Shown: piece after piece, positions 1-13,080 of the stretch | Position numbering within the stretch: position 1 is the first letter of the stretch | How the letters are laid out: the number at the start of each line of letters is the position of its first letter | DNA from: Physcomitrium patens | Taxonomy: Eukaryota; Streptophyta; Bryopsida; Funariales; Funariaceae | Assembly: GCF_000002425.4 (NCBI RefSeq) | Contig: NC_037257.1 | Location: forward strand, 15,696,708-15,760,707 | Length of the DNA stretch: 64,000 nucleotides | Direction: 5' to 3' | Notes under the pieces: model-generated | What the model was told of the DNA's origin: nothing | Databases searched by the model: none | Seen by the model: the letters and a program-made list of their open reading frames with translations, nothing else | Made by a program: the position numbers and the translations under genes

Positions 1-1118
1 AGTTGATATAAAAAAATTATTTTAAGATTTACCTATTTTGATTATAGTATTTAAATTATATAGAATTTAGATATTTAATAAAAAAATTAAAGAAAATATT
101 GGAGCTCAAAGATGAAGATCCAAACCTATAAAAAAATATTTTTGAAAGGATGAAAGAAAAATATGGATGGATGAAGGTAAAGAATGAAGATCTTCATTTT
201 TATTAATTGAAAGCCATGCCCAATAAGCTCTCAAGAGGTGATTCGCAACTATAATAAAGATTTTGGCGACTTTGAAAGAAACATTTGAAAATCAAAATCA
301 AGGATCATAAGATTTAGAATTTGGACTATAATTTGTATACAAATTTTAGAGGGATTGAAGTTAGGGTGATGAACTTGTTTGAAGATAAGGTATCTTTTTA
401 AGATATATTATTTTTTTTTTGAAAATACAAGGAATTAAATAATAGCTTTTAGTAATTAAAAGATACGGTAGCAAATGTGATTTTAAGATCTATATCTTTT
501 GTGAAAGAATTTCTACGTTTGAAATTCGTATGAAGAAGTTATAAAGCATTGAAGACATCACATGTAATTCATAGGTAATAAGTGAGTCGTTTTGTTGATA
601 GTAATAGCTGGAGCTATATCTTAAATTTTTGAACAAATATTTTATTCGAAATTTTAAAAAACATAAGTTATTAGGTTAAGAAGCTATATATCAAAATTTT
701 ATGATATTTAAAAATTTAATTTGTGAGATATAAAGAAAATTATATGTTGGTGTATGTAAGTAAGGATTTGAAGCTATTACTAGGATTTTGGCAACATCTG
801 AAGATTCATAACAAATTTGTAATTGAAATTTTTTTGATAGTTATTTAATATACATCAATATTTCATGTTAAATTTTAGTTTATTTAGATGGTCCAATTGT
901 AAGATATGAGCTATTGAAGTTTGGAAAAAATTCATCTTAAGAATATATAATAGTTTAGAATATTTTTATCATATTTTAGATGGTCTTTGGTACTTAAGGC
1001 TTATATATTGATATAATTAACTTTATAAGAATAATTTTATATACAAAATTGATACTTTCTTATCTTAAGACTTGATTGAGCAATTAGTAATAGCTAAAAG
1101 TCAAATACTTTTTTGACG
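1..1118 (+). repeat. Element A left LTR (5' end outside window)
   Basis: Positions 1-374 align with 6851-7215, including shared stretches such as 'tcaaagatgaa' and 'tgaaagccat'. The inner edge near 1118 is an estimate from a TGAC-like end in a position comparable to the LTR end of element C; no clear primer site confirms it. The stretch beyond about 374 has no partner in the right LTR, which is truncated. Confidence 0.6.
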
Positions 1119-1190
1119 CAATTCTTTCTATTCTAAAATATTGATACTTCTACTAAAAGATTCTTAAGGTACTAAAATTTTCAACTAATG

Positions 1191-2650
1191 AAGATGGAAG
1201 ATCAAAATCCAAAGTTTGCATTATCAAATGGAATAGGTAACTATGATTTATTCAAGGTATTTGTTGAATTTATGGAAGAGAGGCAATAGGAGCATAAAAA
1301 AGATAAAAACACCACCAAAGCTTTACAAGTACTTATAAATAAGATTAGAAAGTTTGATGGAAGAAACATCACTAATTTCCTAAGGATTTAAAACGGATGT
1401 ACATCAAATTTCAAAAATGAAAATGATTACTACCTTTGATTTGGCAATGATACCAAAATTTAGAAAGAAAGTGCAATAGTTGCATATTAAGGCCGTATCA
1501 TGGAAGAAATTTGAAGAATTCTTGAAAGTTGAATTTTTTGAAGAAGATTCAAAGAGAATGACAAAATCGATCTTTTTGAAGTAAATTGAATAAAGGCTAG
1601 GAAATCAAATGGCTTCAAATAAACTATTCAAGAAATTTGAGACTAAATTTGGATAATTGCTATGACAAAAGAGATAGCTCTTAAAAATAAAAAAATTAAA
1701 TTATTCTTATATGCAACTAATAAATACTTAGAAGATAATCTATTCTTTTATTTAGCAAATAAGACATTTAAAAGTGGTTTTATTAATAATATTAGAGGCT
1801 AATAAAAGAGACAATGGAGCTTTTGGCTAAGCAACTAAAGACTAAGACTCGTAGTTTAATATCAAGGCTAGAGCTAGTGCTTACATTAAAAAATCTAATG
1901 CTACCTCAAAAAATAATGAAGACTGTCAAGAATGACACTTTTTAAGAATTAATCAAAAACATACAAGATTTGATAGTAAAAATGATTGAATTGAAGAAAT
2001 TTCAGATAATAAGCTCATCAAAGACAATTAAAGGCTCAAAAAAATTATAAAGAGATATATATGGTGTGAGAATCCAAATGACAAGCATCGAGAAGGTGAT
2101 AATTATAATGCTATAATCAAGGATGTTATTATATATTTCAAGAAGGATATGATAAGACTCACAAAGTTAGATGAGCCTTTGAAGATTAATTTTGAAAAAA
2201 TTTGTATAAAAAAATTGATAGAAGAATAAACACTAAAGAATAATACCATAAAAGAAAAAAGAGCTGAATCTTATTCTATTATAATTGAACAAAAAGAAAT
2301 TAAGGCTAATTCCTTATCAACTATAGAAGCCATGATTAAGAGAGCTAAAACTATCAAAAAAATAATTAGATAGAATAATTTACTTGATGCTATTAGCATT
2401 AAAGCATTTTTATGTAAGAACAAATATGATGATGATTTGCATAATACTATGGTTGGAAAAAAAAATAGAGCTATTTATAAGAAAGATGTTGTTGAACCTA
2501 AAAATAAGAGAAAGTCTCTCACAAAGAAAGAAGCCTCTAATAAGTAGAAACTAGAGAAGATGCTTTCTTCTATTCATCTTAGTAGTGCATCATTATCAAA
2601 AGAGTAGTGGAAGAAGGACAAAGAGAAGGAAAAAGATGATAGAAGCAAAC
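1191..2650 (+). pseudogene. Element A gag region (fossil)
   Basis: A lysine- and glutamate-rich plus-strand coding remnant begins at an ATG at 1191 and matches the position of gag in element C. No zinc knuckle can be recognised with confidence. Broken in many places. Confidence 0.55.
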
Positions 2651-3090
2651 CTAAAGATAAGAATCTTGCTTGTAAGCTTCAATTTGGCATTAAGATATCT
2701 ACAAATATGAAAAGTATTTTAGAAGAGAAGATCTTAGATGCCAAAATTGAATTCACTCTAAAAGAGGCTCTTGGTATAGCCAAAAAAGATTTTCATAAGT
2801 TGATCATCAATGTAATAAAGAAGAAAAGACAAATGACAACTAAAGCTATTATGACACAAATATTGAATACACAAGTAGCTATGGATGAAAAAGAAGAAAT
2901 AAAAGAAATATTTATAGAATTTACAATGCTAAAAATTAGAAGTAAAGCTAATATGGAAGATGAGGCTTCATTTAAACATGTTGAGGCTATAAAAGAACAT
3001 CAAATAGAATGCACATCTATGGAATTTATAAAAATAAATAAAAATATATAAGAAATATATATAAATACTTGTTTTAAATGTAATAATGAT

Positions 3091-3138
3091 AGGATTAGAA
3101 ATGTGGAAGTAGAACTTGATTTCCACATTTCTAATCCT
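3091..3138. repeat. Perfect 18-bp inverted repeat inside element A
   Basis: Arms 3091-3108 and 3121-3138 are exact reverse complements, separated by 12 bp. The left arm also resembles a direct segment near 3421-3440 of the same element, so one arm looks like a local copy turned around. Confidence 0.9.
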
Positions 3139-3825
3139 ATAAGACTTGATCCTATATTTTGAACAAATAAATGATGGAATGGAAAGTAGTAGCTATTCAC
3201 TTCTTTATTAGATTAGAGCTATTATAAAGACATATATGAGGTTGAAAGGCTCTAAAGATCTAATTTTGGCCTTAATTGATTATGGATCTAAAATCAATAT
3301 CATATCAAGGCAGATATATGAGAAGAATAAGTAACCAATTGATATCAACCATGGTTGAATAATTAGACTTGCAAACAGAAAACAAAGTGATTTATATAGA
3401 ACTTGTCCAACTATAAAGAGTAGGATTAGAAATGTGAAAGTAGAACAAAATTTCTTTGTGCAAAACTTTGCTACATCTCTAATAATATTTGATCAGTCAT
3501 ATATTACACTTCCTAGAATAGAGACCAAAGTCTTGGATGACAAGTTACATTATTCTAGGATTTATAGTTGAGATGGAAGAAAAACTATGTAATTTATTAC
3601 TATAAAATCTATTTATGAGAGGCACAAAGAAAAATTAAGAAGAATGCCTTTGAAGCCAAGAAATAACTTTGTGGATTTTTAGAGAGCACCTTTGTAGAAT
3701 ATAAATGAATCATTTGTAAATTCTAATGTAGATTTTATGAGTTTTGGATTTTAAAACTTCACTCACAATAGATTTGTGAGTATTCAAAGGATTAAAGATT
3801 TAAGTTTTATAACTAAAAGAAGGAT

Positions 3826-3835
<10 letters not shown>

Positions 3836-3871
<36 letters not shown>
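3836..3871. repeat. Poly(A) run of 36 bases
   Basis: An uninterrupted A homopolymer lies inside the element A pol region. It reads as poly-F on the minus strand, which creates a spurious open frame there. Probably slippage growth. Confidence 0.95.
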
Positions 3872-3873
<2 letters not shown>

Positions 3874-6747
3874 TAAAAAAAGTGGATTTTGTTTCAAATG
3901 ATGAAGCCATACTTAGAATAATAGAAGAAGTAGGTTTAGGAGATGATTTGATAAAATTTCTAAAAAATTTAGCTATAAGCATAGATAGAGATGCTATAGT
4001 AGAAATATAGTGAAGAGGGATTTAATACCATATTCTAATAGATGGTTCATAATATCCAAAAAATTAGAGACATTAAGATTCATTCAAAATATGCAACTTG
4101 TAAAAAAAGTGACTATTCAAAATATGGGATCAAGTCTTGTAGTAGATGATTATACCATTTATTCTATTAAAGACTTATATTTTGAGTAAAACCAATTTGA
4201 ATTGATTAAAAAAAAATAGGAATTTAACTACCATAAAGACTCTTTTAGATTTAATGAAGATGTGGACCTTACCTCAAGGTACAATCAACTTAGTGGCTCA
4301 TATGTAAAATGCTATTAATAAAATATTGAAAGAATTTGTGTCTAAAAAAATTATTCCATTTTTAAATGATATATCTATAAAAAATAAGAAAGAAGACAAA
4401 GATGAGACCATAGAGGTTGAAGGTTACAAAAAGTTTGTCAAGAAGAATATTGAAGATGTGGCTAGATATTAGAGAGATTGGAGTCATTTAATCTTACATT
4501 ACCTTTGAAAAAATCAAGCTTTAGAATTGATGAGATTTTAGTAGTAGGACATATTTTTAGTAGAAATGGTAGAAAATCAAATCCTAATAAAGTTGATACC
4601 ATATTTAAAATGAAGGTTTAAAAAAGTATTATAGAAACTAAAAGTTTTTTAGAAGCATGTGTATTCTATTACATTTGGATGCCTCACATTGCATATATCT
4701 TAGAGCCATTATACAAATTATTTAGAAAAGATAAGAGATTTTTTTGAAAAGAAGAACGAGAGGTATTTATGAAAAATCTAAAAATGATGTTGAATTCATT
4801 ACTTATACTTAGATAAGTGGATTATCAATGTGAAAGATAAGTGGTTGTAACAATGGGTACAAGTCCTATAGCAATTAGATGGACTATTGAAGAAGATGAT
4901 ATGAAAGAGAATAGTTTTTTTAGAAGATTTGGAACCAAGATTTTTATAAAGAAGCAAAGGACTTATCGACAAGTTAAAAGAGAGCTTTGAAGAGTACTTA
5001 CTATTCTAAAGCATGAGAGGAATTTTTTGATTGGAGCAAGTATGGTTTTAAAAAAAAATTATTTGTCATTATTTGGAATGATAATTAATTTTATTACTCC
5101 AAATATTGCTATGTTAAGATAGATAGCCTATATAAAAATATTGAATCCTATTTTAATACATATTATCAATAAAAAAAACTTGGTAATAGATATGTTATCT
5201 AGAGCTAGGTATACCTTTGACGTAGAAATGATGGCATATAAAAGAGGTAAAGATCAAAAAAAGAAAAGTTATGGAAATTCATTTGCTGCTAGTAGAATGG
5301 ATTTTGGTGATAAGGTTCAAAATTTCTATAATGTTTTGTATGAAGGCAAATTAAAAGATATTAAAATTTATTTGAATACAATGAAAAAGCAAGAAAGATG
5401 GATAGATAAAAATTTCAAAGATATTTAACATCAATCTTATGATTATTTATTTAAAGATAGATTTCTAAGAAAGAGGCCAAAAAAAGATGAAAAAATTCTA
5501 TTGAAGGTTATAGAAGATCTTGAAACTAAATTTAAAGTTTTAAAAGAATATTGTAATATACTTTGGATAAGATACAAAGGAGTTTGAGTGGCATATACTA
5601 AAATCAAAGAAAGGTATTAGTAGAAGAAATTATACAAGGATATAGAGGACTTCGTGAGCTCATGCAGAGAGTGTCAACTATAATCTAAGATTAGATATAG
5701 AAATAGATTACATCCTATTTATCTACCTTCTATACATTTTCAATAAGTAATTGATTTGATAGCTATGCCATCAAGACTTTGAAATATGAAATACTTGATT
5801 TTGGTAAGAAAAAAGCTATCAAATTATATTATAGAAGGTCTTTGAGAACCAAGACTAGAAAAGCTATATGTAAATTTATATTAGAAGATATCTTTAATAG
5901 ATATGGTAACATTGAGAGGATGAGAGCTAATAGAGGAGAATTGGATGTTATTGAAGTAAGAGAATTTTTCAATAGGTATGGAGTTCAACTAAAGTTAACT
6001 ACTTCCTATAATCTTGAAAGAGATCATCTTTCTATTATTTATGTATTGATTAATGCATGTAAAAGTAAGCCAATTCAATGGCCTAAACTGCTTCTATTTG
6101 CTTTATGGGCTGGTAGCACTATTCATAATATTGTCACTAGTTATATGCCTATAAATTAATATTAGGACAAAAATCTATAATGTTGGTTGAAGAAACCTAT
6201 CTTATATAGATGTTTTTATCTTGGAAAGATAATATTAATAAAATATATTATTAGAGTTTTGAATCCAATAATTAAAAAGATTACTTAAAGATCTATAAAT
6301 TTTAACTCAAAGGTTAAATAAAATAGGATTAAAAAATAAAGAAAGATTTGAAAAAATTCATAAGTTGAGACCTAAGCTTGTAGAGATTAGAGACTGGATT
6401 CTAATTTATGATATCAACTTTGAATATCAGCATAACATTTTAAATAAATTTGTAAAAAAATGGTTTGGACCATATGTGGTAGTTATAATCCATGATAATG
6501 CCACATATACCTTACATGAGTTAGATGAAGCTATCATTAAAATTTGAATATCTAAGAAGAGGGTGAATCCTTTCAAAAGAAGAGATAGGTAATTCAAAAT
6601 AGAAGACCTTGAAGAATTCATATCTCAATATTTGGACTAAAAACATGAAGTTGAAGAATCTATGAATGATTCAAAGAAATCTCTAGACAATGAAGAAAAA
6701 TAGCACATAGAATATATTAGAAGATGTACAGGTTTAGAAGAGGTGGA

Positions 6748-7225
6748 TGTCATAGTATAATTCTTTATAATATATAAAAATTAATTAAAATATATAATAT
6801 ATTTATAAGAATTAATATATATTAGAATAGTTAGTAGATTAATTGAAAGAGAGTTGATGTAAGAAAATTTATTTTGAAGTTTATCTATTTTAATTATAGT
6901 GTTTGAATTATATAAGATTTAAATATTTAGTATAAAATTTAAAAAAATATTGGAACTCAAAGATGAATATTTAAACCTCTAAGAAGCTCATTTGAAAGAG
7001 TGAAAGCAAAGTATGGATATATGAAGGCAAGAGAAGAGAGTCTTCATTTCTATTGGTTGAAAGCCATATCTAATAGATTCTTAAGAGGCTATTTGTAACC
7101 ATAATAAGGATTTTGGAGACTTTGAAATGGACATTTGAGAATCAAAATCAAAGATTGTAAGATTTAGGATTTGGTTACAATTTGTGCACAAATTATAGAA
7201 GTTTTGGAGTTAGGATGATGAAGTT
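6748..7225 (+). repeat. Element A right LTR, truncated
   Basis: Starts TGTCAT right after a purine-rich stretch (gaagaggtgga), as the right LTR of element C does. Positions 6851-7215 match 1-374. It ends against reverse chromovirus fragment B, so its 3' end is missing. Confidence 0.75.
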
Positions 7226-8757
7226 ATATCCATATACAAGATTGATACAAAAATAAAAGCTATCTTTAAAGCTTCAAAAGATACTTTAGTTTTTTTACTC
7301 CACTCAAGTTTGTCTTTATAGGTCAAATGTATAAGAGAAGTTGTAACTTAAAAAGAATTTTTGATGAAGATATGCTAATAATTGACAAATTTCAAAAAAT
7401 ATTTTATATTTTTTTTACTTTTAGAATCTTGTAATCTATGATAATGTGAAGTTTTTAGGATCCATCATAAAATCATCATTTAAAATGATGTATCCTAAGA
7501 AGACAACTTAAATAGTCTGAAATATACACTTTTTGATCTTGGATTATATAATCTTACATCTCTTCGTTTTTGTCATATGTGACAAATATGAAATTTATTT
7601 TATTTTATATTCTTAGAGTAGATTAAGATGTGATCTAAATAATAGATAGTAAAATCATTAAGAAATTCATAAAAGATATCATTTATTAGATGTTGAAAAG
7701 TAATTGATATATTTGTGAGACTAAAAGGCATGATATTATTTTAAAAAATTTCGTATTTAGTTTGAAATGTAGTTTTCTATTCATCTCTTTTTTTAATGTA
7801 TATTAAGTTGTATATTCTTTTTAGATTTATTTTTGTATAGATCTTTGTTTGATTTAGTTGATCAAAAAGTCTTAAAATCAAAGATAGAAGATACCTATTC
7901 TTAATAGTGATTTTATTGAGTCTTAAATATTTTATACACATCCATAAAGATCTATCTTTTTTCTTTACAAATAAGATAGGAACCTTAGCTAAAGATTTAA
8001 AATGCCATATGAAGTTTTTGGCCAAATTCTCATCAACGTACTCTTTAAAAGCAATCAACTTATTCTAAGGTTTTCTTAACTAAGGATATTTCTTTTTTTT
8101 TGATAAACTCTTTATCTATGAAATACACTCAGGCTTTTGAATCTAATAAGGCTAAGACTTTGTGATTTTTTGGATCTAAAAAATCTTCTATTATAAAACA
8201 AGGTGAAGGATCTAAAGAGAGAATAGAATCTTTATTAGATGTTACATAAGATTTATATTGCATGGTCTTTATTATAGTTGGAAAAATTTATTTTTAACAC
8301 ATTGTCTTCTTTGGCAATTACGTTCTTTATTTTGTGATTACATTGCTTTTTTGGACAATATTGAACAATGTGCTTAAGTTTTTTAAAATATAAGCACAAA
8401 CCTTTTTGACAATGATAAGTCCTTTTTTATTCAAAAAGAGATTTAAAATGAGATACATGATTCTAGCCGCAAGATTCCTATTGTAGCTAAGGAAACTTGT
8501 TGTCTAATACATTGTCTTCTTTATTAATTGTATTCTTCATTTTGTGATTATAATATTCCTTTAGATAACATTCAATAATTTGCCTAACTTCTCTATAATA
8601 TAGACACAAGCTGTCTTGACAATATCAAATTTTTTTCTGCTTCGTGAGGAATTTAAAACATACCATATCAATTTGCATTGATTTTGGCCTTGATGAACAC
8701 ATTTCTGAAAAACCAAGACCTTCCATCATTACTTGACTTCTCATCTCTAGCCAAATA
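7226..8757 (-). mobile_element. Element B: reverse-strand chromovirus fragment (RT to gag)
   Basis: Read on the minus strand, it runs from gag zinc-knuckle sequence (about 8757-8300) through a protease remnant (about 8290-8100) into RT (about 8060-7260), with the blocks 'YVDENLAKNF', 'ILFVKKKD' and 'LNKITIKNRY'. It aligns along its length with reverse copy H and with the forward element E. There are no LTRs. The zinc-knuckle stretch seems present twice. A broken fossil fragment sitting between elements A and C. Confidence 0.8.
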
Positions 8758-8759
8758 TT

Positions 8760-8785
8760 TGTTCTTAATACAACATAATATGACA
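8760..8785 (+). repeat. Remnant of element C left LTR 3' end
   Basis: 'taatacaacataatatgaca' closely matches the last bases of the 16698-18020 LTR. Everything further left is reverse chromovirus B, so the rest of the left LTR has been lost or replaced. Confidence 0.6.
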
Positions 8786-8789
8786 AAAG

Positions 8790-8803
8790 TGGTGAATCCA
8801 ACG
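8790..8803 (+). promoter_or_regulatory. Candidate tRNA primer-binding site of element C
   Basis: Four bases inside the LTR end, TGGTGAATCCAACG begins with the TGG expected opposite a tRNA 3' CCA. The tRNA was not identified. This would mark C as tRNA-primed, unlike chromovirus E. Confidence 0.45.
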
Positions 8804-8810
8804 TGAAAGT

Positions 8811-10110
8811 TTGGGGTGGAAGGTAGTGAATTATATTTGTGGTTATTTGGAATTGATGGTGCAAGAAGGCAAGAAGGTTGAATTTGGACTTTTTGATGGA
8901 GATTTGGATGGAGTTTCAAGTGGATCTTCAAGTGCAACTTCAAGTGGAATTTCTATTAGTGAACAAGATATGTACTTTGATCCAAATACTACAAAAATAT
9001 TTTAAGTATTTACATTATTTATGCAACAGCAACAAGGCAATGATTGGAAAGAGGCTTTTGCAACCAAAGGATTGGAAGCAATAGTTAATAAGGTTGACAA
9101 ATTTATTGGGAGGGATATTTTTAAATATTTAAGATGTTATGTGAAGAAAATGGAATTGAATCACGTTTTTGAAAATGAGATGATTCAATTATTTGAGTCT
9201 ACTATTGTACCAGAGATAAGAGAGCATATAAGGTCTATTATGGGATAATTTGGAAGTTCATAGGAGATATTTTTACATGCATTGAAGGATGAGTATTTTT
9301 TGGAGGATATTGATCGAGTTACCAAGAAATAATTCTTGGAATGGATTGAGTGACTTAACAAAAATTTGCAAGCTACAAAATTATTAAGAGAATTTGAAAG
9401 GCAATTTTCTCGATTATCAAAAATAAAAAAGTTAACATTGGGACCAAACAAGGTTGAAGTTGCTAATGAAAAATCAAAAGAGAAGTTAGAGGTTCTTCTT
9501 GAAGTTAAAGTAGAAGAAGAAGGATTGACAACAAAGTAGAAAGTTATTGAAGATGCTACTGGATTACTTGCAAAAAAAAAAAAGAGAAAGGATAGGTTTA
9601 GTACTCGAAGAGTGGTACAAGTATCAAAGACCTCAATGCCTACTACAAGATTGATTCTGCATATTGTCCAACCTCTATTGACTACACCAAAGAAAGAAGA
9701 TATGGGACTTGAGGAGATTGTATGAGGAATACAAGATCTTCAAATCAAACTTGTAAGGCTTGAAGAAAAGACTTCTACAATAAGTTCAAAGGCTACTTTT
9801 AAACAAGAATATGTACAAAGATGTATTTGATGCGATGATGATTCTCATTCTCAAAAAGATTGTGGTAAATTTGATGAGATGGTACAACAAGACATTGTTT
9901 ATTCAAAAGATTGGAAGGTTGCATTGAAAGATACTTGTGATCTTTTCCAAACCAACTTTGGTAAAGGAGGCATGAAAGCATTGGTTAAAGATTATTTGAC
10001 AACATTTGGAATTGTGGCAATAGAAGGTACAAGTTAAGGAAATAAGGTGGATAATGAGACAGAAAAAATTTTGTCAAAAATGTTCAACTAAGTGGACTTT
10101 GGTCTTCTAT
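8811..10110 (+). pseudogene. Element C gag region (fossil)
   Basis: A coding remnant with a serine-rich N-terminal part, followed near 9826-9860 by a knuckle-like 'CDDDSHSQKDCGKF' block (C...H...C spacing) and a 'TNFGKGGMK' block that I associate with gag-protease proteins of this lineage. Broken in several places. Confidence 0.6.
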
Positions 10111-10439
10111 TATTTTTATAATGCAAAAAGAGAAGATGCCATGGGAAGCTTTACTGAAAACTGCTGCAATAATTTGTAGTGCTATGGGTTGACAGGATCC
10201 TGTAGAACTTTGTCAGTACATGCATATATTGCTAACAGCCAATATGAAGCTTTAATGGAAGAAAAGAGGAGAGAAAATTTTGATGATTCAAGAGAAGGAA
10301 ATTCTTCTAAAAAGCAAACTCGAGGAGATAACGCTCATTTATCAGCTTCATAAGAATTCTCCACAAAAGATACTTCAACAATATCAGAAGAAAAAACAAC
10401 GGAGATAAAAGATAAAAAAATATTGACAACTTATAAACT

Positions 10440-12216
10440 ACTCTCTGATATTGAAGCGACAATAGATTTAAATGGAGTGCTTGAGGAACGTGTATTCAAT
10501 GCTAAGGTTGAGTTTATATTGAAAGAAATTTTAGGTATTGCCAAGAAAGAATTCCATGATATCATTATTGACAGTATTAAATGAAAGAAGTAATTAATGG
10601 AAGAAGTTGGATTAAATCATGCTATTGATGCACACATATATAAAGGTGAAGAAGATGTATTTGATAATTGTTACAAACAATCAAAAACTGAAGGGAGGAG
10701 TCATAATCAAAGGATATATTTTGATGATTAAGGTAATAAAAATGGAGAGGTTTCAAGTCATTATACTGAGAAGTTTTGGACTAAAGCAACTACAAATGTA
10801 TTAGTGAAGATTGGAGATATGGACAAACCGGTTGTTGCTTTGATTGACCATGGTTGAGAGATAAATCTTATGTCTAAGGATCTTTATATGAAGCAAAGGT
10901 AGCCAATTGATATGGAGCATGGATGGATAATACGGAGAGCCAATAATACATGAGAGAAATTATATCGTACTTACTCAGATGTGAAAATTCCGATTAGTGA
11001 TGTTGCAATAGAGCAGAATTTTTTTGTTCAAGATGCAACATCTTATCCTCTTATTTTGAGACAACCATATATTATTGCAACTCGGATGGAAACAAACGTA
11101 CTTGATGATGGTTCAACTTATGTATGAATTAGTAGTGAAGATGGGAGGAGGATAGTATAGTTTTTGACTATGCTTCCAATTCATGAGCAGAATCGAGACA
11201 AATTGAGAGAAAATCCATAGCCAAAGGTTGTTGAAGAATTAAAGGATTTTTTGAGAGTACGACTATAAAGTGAGATTATAGATGTACAGAAAGAGAAGTA
11301 CTCTCACAAGATGTAAGTACCTTTAATAGAAGATTTATTAGTATTTTTGAAAATGGAAACATTATGTATAAAAAGATTGATGATTTAAAAAGAAAAAAAA
11401 AAGAAGGAATTAAGTACTATTGAAAAAAAATTATATAGATTAGGAATATTACAAGATAATGAAAAGATTACTAGTATCTATGAAGAAAATAGACTAGAGG
11501 ATCCTTTAAAATGGATTGCGTTTATTGGATTAGTTAATGATGATAAAGTTATACCAATTCATTCAAGAAAAGTTTATGATATGATTGAGTCTTTTCAAGC
11601 ACCGGAGGTTATAGTTGAGACAAAATATAAGACAGTAGATAAAAAAGTTAAACCGGTTGTCGGACCTTTGCCAAAAGATTCTAAAGAATAAATAGAAGAA
11701 GCATCAAGAGAAAGGAGCTTGATAGACCCAAAAAATCTTGGTCACAAGTTTACTAAAGAGACTTTTGAAAAATTAAAGATTGATTTTGATGGTTCTTTAT
11801 TGCCAGAGGAAATTACCTGCTTCAAAGAGATGTTGGTAAAACAAGATAGATCATTTGCCTTTGAATCTTGTGAAATTGGATGTATGGATCCAAATATTAT
11901 AACATCTATGGTTATTTTCACTGCACCACATGTACCTTGGAAACAAGGCCAATTCGAGTACCAAGGGCACATTTACCAAGCTTGGTCGAATTATTAAAAG
12001 AAAAGATAAAGATGAAGATTTTAGAGCCCTCTTTTGCACCATATTCTAGTCGATGGTTTATAATGCCTAAGAAAAATGAGTCATTACATTTTATTTAAGA
12101 TATGCAACCAATGAATGCAATAACTATCAAGAATACAAGAATTGGGCCTATAGTAGATGAATTTATTGAGACGATTGCAGGAAGGATAATCTATTAAATG
12201 GATGATTTGTATTTGG
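10440..12216 (+). pseudogene. Element C protease and 5' part of RT (fossil)
   Basis: A protease-like block ('VVALIDHG') lies near 10827-10860. RT begins around 11719 ('KNLGHKFT', then 'IFTAPHVPWK', 'PRAHLPSLVELLKEK', 'PSFAPYSSRWF') and is cut at 12216 by the inserted solo LTR. Confidence 0.78.
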
Positions 12217-12289
12217 TGTCGTGTTCTAATAAAACTATATGGTGAAAATATAAATAGAAAAGATTTATTAATATTTAGTCATCTTGGAT

Positions 12290-13080
12290 GTTAGAAACAG
12301 TGGCCAATTCCAGTGCCAATATTCAGGGACTAGTTAATGTCACCACATTATAAGTTGTACCGTCGAATGTAACAATAGCGTATGCTCCACCGACATCATC
12401 AAATCAAGTATCCATTGTACAAACGGGATGACCAGGATCATTTTTTAATCCTACATGGAACAAGCCTAGTAGGTATATATCGGTGGAAACATCCAATATG
12501 TCTAATGGAGGTATAAGAAGACCACTTCATTGTTTCCATTGCAGATAGATTGATCATTATGCTAGTGAATGTTCCAATCTCAGAGCCAGTGACAATTACG
12601 CACCAGTGTGTGGGAATAGCAAGCAGTCGGGCGATACTTATCAGCAATGTAATGCTCCATTCAATTTCAATAATCGAAATCAACAGATCTAAAGTCAGGG
12701 AAAAATTGAGGGAATAAATTGAGGTCCTCAAGATTCTTCAGTAAATCAGGTGGAATGAGTCTGAGCTATTCTTATCAGGAGTCGACAAAAGGAGAAAGGG
12801 CCAATTCAATATTCGGATAAGTCTGATGTGTAAGGTCAATTTGACCCAATTATGGGGACATCCAATGCAGGTCCTGTTACAAGCCTCTTATCCAATATGA
12901 GACCTGATTCGGTTAGGCAACTCAATGAGGTTCCAAATATGGAGGCTTCGATTCTATTTCAAGCTATTTTGTTCTTTATGTCATTTCGAAAAAACATCCT
13001 TTTCGTGGAAAGATCTTCTTAGAGATGAAAATTCTATAGAAGCAGGTCTGCAGTTCTAATTGAGAGTCCATTGCAGAAGA
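12290..13080 (+). other. Gag-like segment with two zinc knuckles inside the solo LTR
   Basis: This stretch has no partner in the C right LTR. The plus strand shows a CFHC...H...C knuckle near 12529-12570 and a second knuckle-like block beginning CGNSKQSGDTYQQC near 12610, followed by an asparagine-rich stretch. That is the nucleocapsid layout of a retrotransposon gag. Broken. It may be an insertion into the LTR or a recombination product. Confidence 0.5.

Larger units (their letters stand above)
2660..6740 (+). pseudogene. Element A pol region (fossil): protease, RT, RNase H, integrase
   Basis: In order I see a protease-like block around 3260-3560 ('LIDYGSK', where a D(S/T)G motif would be), RT sequence about 3900-4750 (including a 'TLPQGTIN'-like block), RNase H about 4840-5250, and integrase about 5450-6600, ending with a 'KKWFGPYVVV' block shared with element C. 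The parts and their order define the Ty3/gypsy family. Heavily broken. Confidence 0.75.
1..7225 (+). mobile_element. Element A: old Ty3/gypsy LTR retrotransposon, left end outside window
   Basis: Matching LTR sequence lies at both ends (1 to about 374 against 6851 to about 7215), with gag, protease, reverse transcriptase, RNase H and integrase remnants between them in gypsy order on the plus strand. It resembles element C in protein sequence and in ending just before a TGTCAT LTR start, so the two belong to one broad lineage. I see no chromodomain after the integrase. The window starts about 100 bp inside the left LTR. The right LTR stops where reverse chromovirus B begins. It is a heavily broken fossil with dozens of breaks and is one of the oldest elements here. 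Confidence 0.85.

Noticed and set aside
3800-3982. A minus-strand open frame with a long phenylalanine run.
   Set aside because: Created by the poly(A) tract inside element A.
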